The notes beneath the pieces are model-generated. The model saw only the letters and a list, made by a program, of their open reading frames with translations, did no database searches and had not been told where the DNA came from. From Cellulosimicrobium funkei (GTDB lineage Bacteria; Actinomycetota; Actinomycetes; Actinomycetales; Cellulomonadaceae), in the NCBI RefSeq assembly GCF_004519295.1, contig NZ_SOZH01000014.1, forward strand, positions 1-43,408: a stretch of DNA of 43,408 nucleotides. Reading direction: 5' to 3'. Both the position numbers and the translations under genes were made by a program. Shown here in pieces: positions 22,330-31,127 of the stretch. Each line of letters opens with the position of its first letter. Position 1 is the stretch's first letter.

Positions 22330-24132
22330 ATGTCTGAGAACGTGCAGATGCCGGCCCTCGGCGAGTCCGTCACCGAAGGCACCGTCACCCGTTGGCTCAA
22401 GTCGGTCGGCGACACCGTCGCCGTCGACGAGCCGCTGCTCGAGGTCTCGACCGACAAGGTCGACACCGAGATCCCGTCGCCCGTCGCGGGCACGCTCGAG
22501 CAGATCCTCGTCCAGGAGGACGAGACCGTCGAGGTCGGCGCGAACCTCGCCGTGATCGGCGACGGCTCGGGCGGTGGCGGCTCCGCGCCGGCCCCCGCCG
22601 AGGCCGAGACCGAGGCTCCGGCCCTGCAGGCCGCGCCGGAGCCGGAGCAGCCGGCCGCCCAGGAGGCGCCCGCCGCCCCCGCGCCCGCCGAGCAGCCCGC
22701 GCCGTCCGGCGACTCCGCCGGTGGCGGCGAGGAGATCAAGCTCCCGGCGCTCGGCGAGTCCGTCACCGAGGGCACCGTCACGCGGTGGCTCAAGTCGGTC
22801 GGCGACACCGTCGAGGTCGACGAGCCGCTGCTCGAGGTCTCGACCGACAAGGTCGACACCGAGGTCCCCTCGCCCGTCGCGGGCACCGTCCAGCAGATCC
22901 TCGTCCAGGAGGACGAGACGGTCGAGGTCGGCGCCGTGCTCGCGATCGTCGGCTCCGGCGCCGCCCCGGCCGCGGCCCCCGCCGCTCCGGCCGAGCAGCC
23001 CGCGCAGGAGGCCCCGAAGCAGGAGGAGGCGCCGACCGAGGCGCGCACCCCGGCGAGCGAGGCGGACGTCCCCGCGCAGGCCGCGCAGGAGGAGACGCCC
23101 GCCCCCGCGACGAGCGCCCCCGCTCCCGCCGCGGAGAAGCCGTCCGCGCCGTCGGCTCCTGGTGCGACCCCGGCCCCGGCCGCCAAGGCCGGCGGCACGT
23201 ACCTCACGCCGCTCGTGCGCAAGCTCGCCGCGGACAAGGGCGTCGACCTCTCGTCCCTCACGGGCACGGGCGTCGGCGGCCGCATCCGCAAGGAGGACGT
23301 GCTCGAGGCAGCCCGCAAGGCCGAGGAGGCCAAGGCGGCGCCCGCCGCTGCCGCACCGGCCGCCCCCGCGGCCGGTGGCGCCCCGAAGAAGGCGTCGGTC
23401 CCGGCGGTCTCGCCGCTGCGCGGCACGACCGAGAAGACGAGCCGCCTGCGCAAGCTCGTCGCGAGCCGCATGGTCGAGGCGCTGAGCACACAGGCGCAGC
23501 TCACCACGGCGGTCGAGGTCGACGTCACGCGCGTCGCCGCCCTGCGCAATCGCGCCAAGGCCGACTTCAAGGCGCGCGAGGGCGCGAACCTCACGTTCCT
23601 GCCGTTCTTCACGCTCGCCGCGGTCGAGGCGCTCAAGGCCTACCCGAAGATCAACGCGACCTTCGCCGAGGACGAGATCACCTACCACGGCCAGGAGAAC
23701 GTGGGCATCGCGGTCGACACCGAGCGCGGCCTCGTGGTCCCCGTCATCAAGGACGCGGGCGACCTCAACCTCGCCGGCATCGCACGCAAGATCGCCGACC
23801 TCGGCGCGCGCACGCGTGCCAACAAGGTCGGCCCGGACGAGCTCGCGGGCGCGACGTTCACGATCACGAACACCGGCTCGGGCGGCGCCGTCTTCGACAC
23901 GCCGATCGTCCCGGTCGGTCAGGTCGCGATCCTCGGCACGGGCACGATCACGAAGCGCCCCGTCGTCGTGACGGACGTGGACGGGAACGACACGATCGGC
24001 ATCCGCTCGACGTGCTTCATCTTCCTGTCCTACGACCACCGCCTGGTCGACGGTGCGGACGCCGCGCGCTTCCTCACCACCATCAAGAACCGCATCGAGG
24101 AGGGCGCGTTCGAGGCCGAGGTCGGCCTCTGA
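22330..24132 (+). CDS. sucB: Dihydrolipoyl acyltransferase (E2) with two lipoyl domains
   Basis: E2 core of a 2-oxoacid dehydrogenase, 600 residues. Two lipoyl domains occupy about 1-78 and 133-210, with the lipoylation lysines Lys43 and Lys174 in [10 protein letters not shown]. Long Ala/Pro/Glu linkers follow each. An E1/E3-binding domain is at about 290-328 ([17 protein letters not shown]) and the catalytic domain at about 365-600, with the active-site His570 in [15 protein letters not shown]. In many actinobacteria the protein of this type, often annotated sucB, serves as E2 of pyruvate dehydrogenase because 2-oxoglutarate dehydrogenase carries its own fused E2 domain; which complex it serves here is not settled. 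It sits after lpd and near lipB and lipA, which make its cofactor. Confidence 0.95.
   Translation: MSENVQMPALGESVTEGTVTRWLKSVGDTVAVDEPLLEVSTDKVDTEIPSPVAGTLEQILVQEDETVEVGANLAVIGDGSGGGGSAPAPAEAETEAPALQAAPEPEQPAAQEAPAAPAPAEQPAPSGDSAGGGEEIKLPALGESVTEGTVTRWLKSVGDTVEVDEPLLEVSTDKVDTEVPSPVAGTVQQILVQEDETVEVGAVLAIVGSGAAPAAAPAAPAEQPAQEAPKQEEAPTEARTPASEADVPAQAAQEETPAPATSAPAPAAEKPSAPSAPGATPAPAAKAGGTYLTPLVRKLAADKGVDLSSLTGTGVGGRIRKEDVLEAARKAEEAKAAPAAAAPAAPAAGGAPKKASVPAVSPLRGTTEKTSRLRKLVASRMVEALSTQAQLTTAVEVDVTRVAALRNRAKADFKAREGANLTFLPFFTLAAVEALKAYPKINATFAEDEITYHGQENVGIAVDTERGLVVPVIKDAGDLNLAGIARKIADLGARTRANKVGPDELAGATFTITNTGSGGAVFDTPIVPVGQVAILGTGTITKRPVVVTDVDGNDTIGIRSTCFIFLSYDHRLVDGADAARFLTTIKNRIEEGAFEAEVGL
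22351..22556 (+). repeat. Direct repeat, copy 1 (lipoyl domain coding)
   Basis: This stretch and 22744-22949 encode the two lipoyl domains of the E2 gene and are nearly identical in nucleotide sequence at an offset of 393 bp, including most synonymous positions. This indicates a recent duplication or gene conversion. Confidence 0.85.
22744..22949 (+). repeat. Direct repeat, copy 2 (lipoyl domain coding)
   Basis: Second copy of the lipoyl-domain repeat beginning at 22351. Differences are scattered single bases, giving only a few amino-acid changes such as Ala to Glu and Ile to Val. Confidence 0.85.
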
Positions 24133-24191
24133 CGGACCCGCTCCGCGGCACCCGCCGCGGACGGCGCCGGCCTGCTCCGGCGCGACGCTGA

Positions 24192-24226
24192 CGAGGGCCC
24201 CGACCGCACGCCGGTCGGGGCCCTCG
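24192..24226 (+). terminator. Rho-independent terminator after the E2 gene
   Basis: A perfect 15-bp stem (24192-24206 with 24212-24226), five-base loop, followed by a T-rich stretch ending in TTTT (24231-24240). It is the most classical terminator in the window. Confidence 0.88.
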
Positions 24227-24288
24227 CGCGTTCTCCTTTTCCGTCCGGGGCGTGCCCCGCGGACCGTGCCGAGTCCGCCGCGGACCCG

Positions 24289-24294
24289 TAGCGT
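24289..24294 (+). promoter_or_regulatory. -10 candidate, leaderless TIGR01777 gene
   Basis: TAGCGT ends seven bases before the ATG at 24302. Confidence 0.5.
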
Positions 24295-24301
24295 GTCTCC
24301 C

Positions 24302-25195
24302 ATGGACATCGTCGTGGCGGGCTCGCACGGGCTCATCGGCACCGAGCTGCTCGAACGTCTGCGCGCGGACGGTCATCACGTGCGCCGCCTCGTGCGCCGC
24401 GCACCGCAGACCTCGGACGAGCACGAGTGGGACCCCGACTCCGGCCGGCTGGACCCGGGCGTGCTCGCGGGGGCGGACGCCGTCGTCAACCTCGCCGGAG
24501 CGGGCATCGGCGACCACCGCTGGACGACGGCGTACAAGCGGACGCTCGTCACGTCCCGCACGCGCACCACCGGGTTGCTCGCCCGCACGATCGCCGGCCT
24601 CGACTCGCCGCCGCCGGTCTGGCTCCAAGGCTCCGCCATCGGGTACTACGGCGACCGGGGCTCCCAGGTGCTCACGGAGACGTCCGCGTCGGGAGACGGC
24701 TTCCTCGCGCGGCTGGTCCGCGAGTGGGAGGCCGCGACCGCTCCCGCGGAGCAGGCGGGGGTCCGTGTGGTGCACGCCCGCACCGGCATCGTCCTCTCCC
24801 CCGACGGCGGCGCGCTCGGCCGGCTGCTGCCCCTCCTGCGGCTCGGGGTGGGCGGGCGCCTCGGCCCCGGGACGCAGTACTGGAGCTGGATCACGCTGCG
24901 CGACGAGGTCGCCGCGCTGCAGCACCTCCTCACCGCGCCCGTGCACGGTCCCGTCAACCTGTCCGCCCCGCACCCGGCGACCAACGCCGAGATCACCCGG
25001 GCGCTCGCGCGGGCGCTGCACCGTCCTGCCGTGCTCGCGGTGCCGTCGTTCGCTCTGCACGTGGCGCTCGGCGAGCTCGCGTCCGACATCCTCGGCTCCC
25101 AGCGCGCCCTGCCCACCGTCCTCGAGGCGAGCGGGTTCACGTGGTCCGACCCCGTCCTGGAGGACGCCGCGCGCGAGGTCGTCGAGAGCCGCTGA
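24302..25195 (+). CDS. TIGR01777-family NAD-dependent epimerase-like protein
   Basis: A 297-residue extended short-chain dehydrogenase/reductase-like protein. The dinucleotide motif is VVAGSHGLIGTELLERL (4-20); VVNLAGAGIGDHRW and the GSAIGYYGDRGSQVLTE block are the hallmark of the TIGR01777 (YfcH/SULA-like) family, and the C-terminal half carries FALHVALGELASDILGSQRALP. Function of the family is poorly known; it is linked to cell-division or nucleotide-sugar-like chemistry only by fold. The ATG follows TAGCGT by seven bases and no ribosome site is seen. Confidence 0.92.
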   Translation: MDIVVAGSHGLIGTELLERLRADGHHVRRLVRRAPQTSDEHEWDPDSGRLDPGVLAGADAVVNLAGAGIGDHRWTTAYKRTLVTSRTRTTGLLARTIAGLDSPPPVWLQGSAIGYYGDRGSQVLTETSASGDGFLARLVREWEAATAPAEQAGVRVVHARTGIVLSPDGGALGRLLPLLRLGVGGRLGPGTQYWSWITLRDEVAALQHLLTAPVHGPVNLSAPHPATNAEITRALARALHRPAVLAVPSFALHVALGELASDILGSQRALPTVLEASGFTWSDPVLEDAAREVVESR

Positions 25196-25280
25196 CCGGC
25201 GGTCCTCACAGCCGGGCCTCCCCGCGGACGGGCCCCGTCGCGCTCGTCGACGGCTCGCTCACCCTGCGGCGCGAGCGAGG

Positions 25281-26801
25281 TCACCGCGCCTCGGCGACGC
25301 GCCACCCCGCGTCGGTCCACCGCACCACCAGGACGACCGTGGTCCGCGGCGTGGCGGGCACCTCCACCTCGCCCGCGGCCGTGCGCTGGTGGTGGGCCAA
25401 CACCGCGTAGTCCACGGCCACCGTCGCGGCCTCGGCCCCGTGCCCCTCGTCGGCATCCGGCGGCCGGGGATCGGCGTGCCGGGCGTCGAAGACCTCGGCC
25501 CGTGCCCCGACCACGTCGACGCCGTCGAGCGCGGCGAGGAGCTCGGCGTCGCGAGCCTCCGCGGCCGAACCGGCGACCACCACCGCGGACAGGTCCCCCG
25601 CACCGTCCGCGAGCAGCTCGAGCCGCCGCGCCGTGAGGGTGCGCGCCGCACCGAGCGGGTCGGCACGGTCGAGCGTGGGGTCGGTCGCCGGGTCCACGGC
25701 CGACGCCGTGCGGGTGGTCGCGGGACCGTCGTCGCGCACGGGCGAGGGCCACGGCGTGCCGACCGCGAGCGCGACGACCACCGCCACGATGAGCCCCGCG
25801 CCACCGAGGAGGGCCGTCGTCGTGCGGCCGGACCACGGGAGTCGCTGCCGGTCCGGCCGGCGGGCGTGCGCACCGGCCCTCGCCCCGCGCCCGAGGCCGG
25901 ACGGCCGCGCCGACCGCCCCGGGACCCCGCGCGGTCTACGCACCCCACGGCGGCCGGGCACCGCGGCCACGTCCTCGCGGGCCGCTCGCCGCCCCGGCAC
26001 CGCTGGGCGGGGAGCTCGCCGACCCGCCAGGGCGCCGGCGACGAGGCGCGCGGGGTCCGGCATGACGATCGGCTGCGGCTCGACGGCGTCGTAGCAGCGC
26101 GCGGCGAACGTCCCGACGGCGGGACGGGCGGCCGGCTCGTCACGGAGCGCGACGGCGAGCTCCGCGTGCAGCGCAGCGAGGGCCCGCGCCTCGTCGGGGT
26201 CGGGCGGCGCCGCGTGCGCGGGGTGGCTCGACGCGGGCGGAGGGACGAGACCGAGGACCGTGCGGGCGAGGTCGCGGACGTCGTCGGCGCTCGACGCCGT
26301 CGTGGGCGCCAGCGACGGGCGCAGCACCGTCCGGCCGTCCGGGGCGACGACGACCGACGCGGCGTCCAGGGCGCCGTGGCTGCGACCCTCGCGGTGGAGC
26401 GCCGTCAGCGCCTGGGCGACCGGGACGAGGACCGTCACCGCCTCCCCGGCGCGGAGCGGCTCGCGCGCGGCGGCGAGCTCGTCGAGGCGCAGCCCGCCGA
26501 GGTGGTCGACGAGGACGGCGAGCGACGACCCGTCCGCCGCCACGACGCCGCGCACCGCCGCGAGGTGCTCGTGCTCCCCGCCGAGCCCGCGCAGGTGCTC
26601 GACGAGCGCGGCCCGTGCGCTCGGGTCCGCGGGCGCCGTGAGCAGCGCGACCTCGCACACCGTGCCGGCGGCGTCGCGCGCGACCACCCCGCCGACCGCA
26701 CCCGGCTCCCGCCGCAGCGACCAACCCGCCGCCGCGAGCGCCGGCGCGAGGTCGGCGACGGACGGCCCGGGCGGGCGCGGGCGGCGGGACGACGACGGCA
26801 T
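25281..26801 (-). CDS. Membrane-anchored pseudokinase-like protein
   Basis: A 506-residue single-span protein. The N-terminal 240 residues resemble a minimal Ser/Thr-kinase fold: VLVDHLGGLRLDELAAAREPL hinge-like region, ALTALHREGRSHGALDAASVVVAPDGRTVL at the catalytic-loop position, then DDVRDLARTVLGL. The usual HRDLKPxN reads SHGALDAAS (141-149), the glycine-rich loop and DFG are not recognisable, so it is probably catalytically inactive. A basic Arg/Pro-rich linker (about 255-325) leads to a membrane span (about 327-348) and an extracytoplasmic domain of about 155 residues that shows VSTxxW-type strands (VLVVRWTDAGWRVAEAR). Role unknown; resemblance to actinobacterial cell-wall pseudokinases is inference. 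ATG 26801 chosen as nearest to conserved sequence. Confidence 0.7.
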   Translation of the reverse strand: MPSSSRRPRPPGPSVADLAPALAAAGWSLRREPGAVGGVVARDAAGTVCEVALLTAPADPSARAALVEHLRGLGGEHEHLAAVRGVVAADGSSLAVLVDHLGGLRLDELAAAREPLRAGEAVTVLVPVAQALTALHREGRSHGALDAASVVVAPDGRTVLRPSLAPTTASSADDVRDLARTVLGLVPPPASSHPAHAAPPDPDEARALAALHAELAVALRDEPAARPAVGTFAARCYDAVEPQPIVMPDPARLVAGALAGRRAPRPAVPGRRAAREDVAAVPGRRGVRRPRGVPGRSARPSGLGRGARAGAHARRPDRQRLPWSGRTTTALLGGAGLIVAVVVALAVGTPWPSPVRDDGPATTRTASAVDPATDPTLDRADPLGAARTLTARRLELLADGAGDLSAVVVAGSAAEARDAELLAALDGVDVVGARAEVFDARHADPRPPDADEGHGAEAATVAVDYAVLAHHQRTAAGEVEVPATPRTTVVLVVRWTDAGWRVAEAR

Positions 26802-26889
26802 GCCCCCATCCCACCGCACGACACGCCCGCGCGAGCCGTCGTCCACAGGACCAGTCTGCCCTGGGCCAGGTCGGGGGCAGCGCGCCCCG

Positions 26890-27930
26890 TCACACGTCGA
26901 GCAGGCGACCCTCCCGCGCGCTGCGGCGCGCGGCGTCGAGAACCTCGGCCGTGCGGACGGCGTCGCGCGGGTCGACCGGCACGGGGCCGTCGTCGAGCAA
27001 CCACGCGGCGACCGCGCGGTAGAAGTCCGCGTGCCCGCCGGGGGCCTGCGGCACGGGCTCGCGCTCGCGACCGCGCGTGACCCAGCCGAGGGTGCCCGCG
27101 GGCGCGGCGTCGTCGAACACCTCGAAGGGCGACGCGTCGTTCTCGAACGTCGTGACGACGTACGCCCCGCCCGTGCCGAGGACGCGCGTGCGCGGGCCGG
27201 GCGCGCCGACGACGGACCCCGCCCAGAGGCGGCTCACGACGGCGTTCCCGTCGGCGTCCGGGGCGTGGTGGAGCACGAGGAACACGTCGTCCTCGGTGGG
27301 GGTCGTGTGCGAGCGGAGCTCGGCCCACACGCCGGTGACGGGACCGAAGAGCTGCGTGGCGGAGTCGACGAGGTGCGGCCCGAGGTCGAGGAGCAGGCCG
27401 CCCCCGACGAGGTCGTTCTCCTTCCAGCGCTGCTGCGGCACGGGACGCCAGCGCTCCCAGCGGCGCTCGAACGTGTGGACCCGGCCGAGGTCGCCGCGGT
27501 CGAGCACGGACCGCAGCGTGAGCTGCTCCGGGTCCCACCGGCGGTTCTGGAAGACGGTGAGCGGCGTCCCCGCCTCCTCGGCGGCGTCGACGACGGCGCG
27601 CGAGGCCGTGGCGCCCAGGGCGAGCGGCTTGTCCACCACGACGGGGACGCCTGCGCGCACGAGCGCCGTCGCGTGGTCCGCGTGGAGCGCGGACGGGCTG
27701 GCCACGACCACGACGTCGTAGGCCGCGCGGTCGGCGAGGAGCGCCTCGACGTCGTCGTGCAGGTGCACGCCGGGCCAGTCCTCGGCGGCGGCGGCGCGTC
27801 GCTCCGGCGAGCGCACGACGACGGCCGTGACGGTGTGCCCGGCCTCGCGCACGAGACGGGCGTGGATGCCGCGGCCGGCCCCTCCGTACCCGACGATCCC
27901 GACCCTGAGCGTGCGTGCGGCGGTGTCCAT
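26890..27930 (-). CDS. Gfo/Idh/MocA family oxidoreductase
   Basis: A 346-residue NAD(P)-dependent oxidoreductase. The N-terminal Rossmann motif is RVGIVGYGGAGRGIHARLV, with VVVASPSALHADHATALVRAG and the VVVDKPLAL motif (the family EKP lysine in DKP form). The C-terminal domain contains GGGLLLDLGPHLVDSATQLFG with the expected Asp-x-x-x-His, followed by FYRAVAAWLLDDGPVPVDPRDAVRTAEV. Such enzymes oxidise or reduce sugars, inositols or related polyols; the substrate is not predictable. The ATG at 27930 follows TAGATT on the minus strand (27938-27943) by seven bases, so it is probably leaderless. It is divergent from the HNH gene. Confidence 0.93.
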   Translation of the reverse strand: MDTAARTLRVGIVGYGGAGRGIHARLVREAGHTVTAVVVRSPERRAAAAEDWPGVHLHDDVEALLADRAAYDVVVVASPSALHADHATALVRAGVPVVVDKPLALGATASRAVVDAAEEAGTPLTVFQNRRWDPEQLTLRSVLDRGDLGRVHTFERRWERWRPVPQQRWKENDLVGGGLLLDLGPHLVDSATQLFGPVTGVWAELRSHTTPTEDDVFLVLHHAPDADGNAVVSRLWAGSVVGAPGPRTRVLGTGGAYVVTTFENDASPFEVFDDAAPAGTLGWVTRGREREPVPQAPGGHADFYRAVAAWLLDDGPVPVDPRDAVRTAEVLDAARRSAREGRLLDV

Positions 27931-27937
27931 GCCGACC

Positions 27938-27943
27938 AATCTA
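27938..27943 (-). promoter_or_regulatory. -10 candidate, leaderless oxidoreductase gene
   Basis: TAGATT on the minus strand, seven bases before the ATG at 27930. Confidence 0.5.
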
Positions 27944-28102
27944 GCGGCGTCGCGGCCGGGCGCCGGGGGTGCGCGGGGCACGTCGGGCGCGGCCCGGAGC
28001 ACTCCGGGCGACCTGGCAGAATGTGCGCGTTGGTCCGATATGGAGCGCTGCGTACCGTCTCGCGGGGGTCGGGCCGAGAATCGGTTTCGGGAAGGTCGAC
28101 CC

Positions 28103-28816
28103 TTGAGCACCACGAGCCGCCAGGTCCCTCGTCGGAGCGTCCTGCGCTACGTCCTCATCGCCCTGGCGATCGCGATCGTCGTCGCGAACGTCATCAACCA
28201 GCGGTCCGTCGCGGCGGACACCGACCCGGAGCCGGTCGCCGGGAGCGCGCTCGAGGCCCTCGCCGGCCTCGAGGTCAAGGGCCCCGGCCCGGACACCGGC
28301 TACGAGCGCGCGCTGTTCGGTCCGGCGTGGGCCGACGTCGACGGCAACGGGTGCGACACCCGCAACGACATCCTCGCGCGCGACCTCACGGACCTGACCT
28401 TCTCGACCCGCGGCGACGTCTGCGAGGTCCGGACCGGGACCTTCCACGACCCGTACACGGGCGAGACGATCGACTTCCGCCGCGGCAACACCACGAGCGC
28501 GGCGGTCCAGATCGACCACGTCGTGCCGCTTCTCGACGCGTGGCGCAAGGGCGCTCGCGCCTGGGACGACGAGACGCGCCGGCAGTTCGCGAACGACCCC
28601 CTCAACCTGCTCGCGTCCGACGGCCCGGCGAACCAGTCGAAGGGCGCGCGCGACGCGTCGGCGTGGCTGCCCCCGAACCACGCGTTCCGGTGCCCGTACG
28701 TCGCCCGGAAGATCGCCGTGAAGGCGGCCTACGAGCTCTCGGTCACGCCGTCGGAGTCCGAGGCGATGGCGCGCGTGCTGGCGGACTGCCCGGCCGAGCC
28801 GCTGCCGGCGGGCTGA
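28103..28816 (+). CDS. Secreted or membrane-anchored HNH (GmrSD/DUF1524-type) nuclease
   Basis: A 237-residue protein with an N-terminal membrane or signal segment (about 14-31: VLRYVLIALAIAIVVANVI) and an extracytoplasmic DUF1524-like nuclease domain. The catalytic motif is VQIDHVVPLLDAW (Asp138, His139), followed by FANDPLNLLASDGPANQSKGARD and AWLPP, the His-Asn-Lys arrangement of the family. Two cysteine pairs (CDTR, VCEV, RCPYV, ADCPAE) may form disulfides outside the cell. The TTG at 28103 has GGGAAGG about seven bases upstream; an ATG at 28040 would add 21 residues. Its last 88 bp overlap the 3' end of the convergent MMPL gene. It may digest environmental DNA; direct role unknown. Confidence 0.85.
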   Translation: MSTTSRQVPRRSVLRYVLIALAIAIVVANVINQRSVAADTDPEPVAGSALEALAGLEVKGPGPDTGYERALFGPAWADVDGNGCDTRNDILARDLTDLTFSTRGDVCEVRTGTFHDPYTGETIDFRRGNTTSAAVQIDHVVPLLDAWRKGARAWDDETRRQFANDPLNLLASDGPANQSKGARDASAWLPPNHAFRCPYVARKIAVKAAYELSVTPSESEAMARVLADCPAEPLPAG

Positions 28817-31107
28817 GCCGGTTCCGCCGGTCCGCGGTCCAGGCGCCCGAGGGCGCTCGGCCACCAGGCGCGACGTCCGACGTCGTGCACGAGGGCAGGC
28901 ACGAGGAGCGACCGCACCACGAGGGTGTCGACGAGGACGCCGAACGCGACGATGAACGCGAGCTGGGCGAGGAAGAGCAGCGGGATGATCCCGAGCGCGG
29001 CGAACGTGGCCGCGAGCACGACGCCCGCGGACGTGATGACCGACCCCGTGACCGCGAGGCCGCGCAGCACGCCGCGCCGCGTCCCGACGCGCAGGCTCTC
29101 CTCGCGCACCCGCGTCATGAGGAAGATCGAGTAGTCCACGCCCAGCGCGACGAGGAAGCAGAACGCGTAGAGCGGGACGGCCGGGTCTGCGCCGGGGAAG
29201 TCGAGCACGTGGTTGAAGACGATCGCGGCGACGCCGAGGGCGGCCCCGAACGAGAGCACGTTCGCGAGCATGAGCAGCACGGGCGCGAGCACGGACCGCA
29301 GCAGCAGGATGAGGATCAGCAGGATCACGACCAGCACGACGGGCACGATGACCCGCAGGTCGCGCTGCCCCGCGAGCTGGGTGTCCAGGCGCTCGGCCGC
29401 GGCACCGCCGACGACGGCCTCGGGCGAGACCTCGTGCACGGCGTCGCGCAGCGCCGAGACCGTCTCCACGGCCTCCTGGCTGTCGGACGGCGCCTCGGTC
29501 GTGACGTCGACGCGCACCTGCCCGTCGACGACGAGCGGGTCGCCCTGCGCGGGCGCCCCGGGGGCGACGGCGGGCTGGTCGGTGACGGGCGTCGCGGCGG
29601 CGACGCCGTCGGTGCCCTCGGCCGCGGTGACGACGGCGTCGAGGTCCGCCTCGGGCGCGATGACGGTTGCCGGCTGCGCGGACACGCCCTCGAAGTGCGC
29701 GGTGAGCGCCTCCTCGCCCGCGACGGAGTCGACGTCCGCGAGGAAGACCTCCGAGTCGCCGGTCCCCTCGGCGTCGAGCGTCGGCACGAACGCCGCGCAC
29801 GCGGCCAGCACGAGCGCCGTGACGATCCACACACGCCGGTCGTGCCGCCCGACGAAGCTCGCGACGCGCGACCACACGCCGTGCCCGTCGATGCTCACGC
29901 TGTTCTCGTTCTCGGGCGACGCCTGGGCGACGGCGGCCTCGTGGGCCGCGTGGTCGGCGTCGTACCGCGGCATGCGCGGCCAGAACAGGGCGCGCGACCG
30001 CTGCCCCGCGACGAGCAGGAGTGCCGGCAGGAGCGTGAGCGCGGCGACGAACGCCGCGGCGATGCCGATCGCCGCGACGGGGCCGAGGCTGCGGTTGGAC
30101 GACAGGTCGGACAGGAGCAGGCAGAGCAGACCCGCGATGACGGTGCCGGCGCTCGCCGCGATCGGCTCGACCGAGGCCCGCACGGCACGACGCAGCGCCG
30201 TCGCCGTCGACCGGACGAGGCGCAGCTCTTCGCGGTAGCGGGCCACCACGAGCAACGAGTAGTCGACCGCGGCCCCGACGACGAGGATCGAGAGGATGCC
30301 CTGGGACTGCCCGTTGAGCGTCAGGACGTCCGCCGCCGCGAGCTCGTAGACGACGAGACCGGCGAGCGTCAGCGCGAGCACGGCCGTGAGGATGACGATG
30401 AACGGCAGGATCGGCGAGCGGTAGACGACCGCGAGGATGACGAGCACCGCACCGAGCGCGACGAGCAGCAGCACGGTGTCGATCCCGCCGAAGGCCGTGA
30501 CGAGGTCGGCGACGAACCCGGCGGGGCCGGTGACCCACACGTCGAGCGACGTGCCGGCGAGGCCGCCGTCGGCCGCGTCCGCGGCGGCGAGGTCGCGCAG
30601 CGCGCCGACGGCGAGCTCGCTCACGCTGCTCTCGTCCGCCCCGATGCGGTCGGACGCGACGGACGCGTCGAGCGAGACGACGACGAGCGCGGCCTCCCCG
30701 TCCTCGGACGGCACGAGGACCGGGTCGGCGATCGAGACGTCACCCACGGTCGCGGGCTCGTCGCCTGAGGTCCCCTCGAGCGGTGCGGTGGGGACGGCCT
30801 GCGCGTAGGCGTCGAGCGCCGCGAGGTCGTCGGGCGTGAGCGCGCTCCCATCGCCAGTCGTCGCGACGACGAGCGCGGGCAGCGTCTCGGAGTCGGTGAA
30901 TTCCTGCGCGACCTCGGCGGCGCGCGTCGACTCGGCGCTCGCCGGCAGGAACGCCGCGGCGTCGTTGGTCTGCACGCTGCTCAGACGACCCTGCGCCTGA
31001 CCACCCAGTGCGCCGATGGCCATCCAGAGACCGATGACTGCGACAATGATCAGTCCGCGGAGGAACCCGCCCGTCCGATTGCTCAGCATGCTGAGGAATG
31101 GTGCCAT
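28729..31107 (-). CDS. MMPL (RND superfamily) membrane transporter
   Basis: A 792-residue transporter with the typical doubled layout: one membrane span, a large external loop (about 40-190), five spans, a cytosolic linker, then a second span, loop and five spans. Motifs include GAAVDYSLLVVARYREEL and GVDYSIFLMTRVREESLRVG, the MMPL functional-motif regions holding the paired Asp-Tyr used in proton coupling. The tail after about residue 765 is Ala/Ser/Pro-rich and runs through the 3' end of the HNH gene. Likely exports lipids or toxic hydrophobics (family knowledge). Start is uncertain: ATG 31107 is chosen, ATG 31089 and GTG 31140 being alternatives. Divergent from, and overlapping or abutting, a MarR gene that probably represses it. 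Confidence 0.9.
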   Translation of the reverse strand: MAPFLSMLSNRTGGFLRGLIIVAVIGLWMAIGALGGQAQGRLSSVQTNDAAAFLPASAESTRAAEVAQEFTDSETLPALVVATTGDGSALTPDDLAALDAYAQAVPTAPLEGTSGDEPATVGDVSIADPVLVPSEDGEAALVVVSLDASVASDRIGADESSVSELAVGALRDLAAADAADGGLAGTSLDVWVTGPAGFVADLVTAFGGIDTVLLLVALGAVLVILAVVYRSPILPFIVILTAVLALTLAGLVVYELAAADVLTLNGQSQGILSILVVGAAVDYSLLVVARYREELRLVRSTATALRRAVRASVEPIAASAGTVIAGLLCLLLSDLSSNRSLGPVAAIGIAAAFVAALTLLPALLLVAGQRSRALFWPRMPRYDADHAAHEAAVAQASPENENSVSIDGHGVWSRVASFVGRHDRRVWIVTALVLAACAAFVPTLDAEGTGDSEVFLADVDSVAGEEALTAHFEGVSAQPATVIAPEADLDAVVTAAEGTDGVAAATPVTDQPAVAPGAPAQGDPLVVDGQVRVDVTTEAPSDSQEAVETVSALRDAVHEVSPEAVVGGAAAERLDTQLAGQRDLRVIVPVVLVVILLILILLLRSVLAPVLLMLANVLSFGAALGVAAIVFNHVLDFPGADPAVPLYAFCFLVALGVDYSIFLMTRVREESLRVGTRRGVLRGLAVTGSVITSAGVVLAATFAALGIIPLLFLAQLAFIVAFGVLVDTLVVRSLLVPALVHDVGRRAWWPSALGRLDRGPAEPAQPAGSGSAGQSASTRAIASDSDGVTESS
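31082..31095. promoter_or_regulatory. Palindrome at the MMPL/MarR divergence, possible MarR operator
   Basis: CTCAGCATGCTGAG is a perfect 14-bp palindrome covering the internal MMPL ATG at 31089 and lying about 35 bp before the MarR TTG. Its place suits repression of the transporter by the adjacent regulator. Confidence 0.45.
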
Positions 31108-31127
31108 GGTGGAGGGAGGAATGCACG

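Noticed and set aside
20842-24342. Minus-strand frame of about 1170 residues opposite lpd and the E2 gene
   Set aside because: Antisense to two confident genes; its regular low-complexity sequence reflects the Ala/Pro linkers and lipoyl repeats of the sense strand.
26260-30768. Very long plus-strand frame of about 1500 residues
   Set aside because: It runs antisense through four well-supported genes, including the MMPL and oxidoreductase genes, and its translation is Arg/Asp/His repeat-like with no domain: a GC-content shadow.
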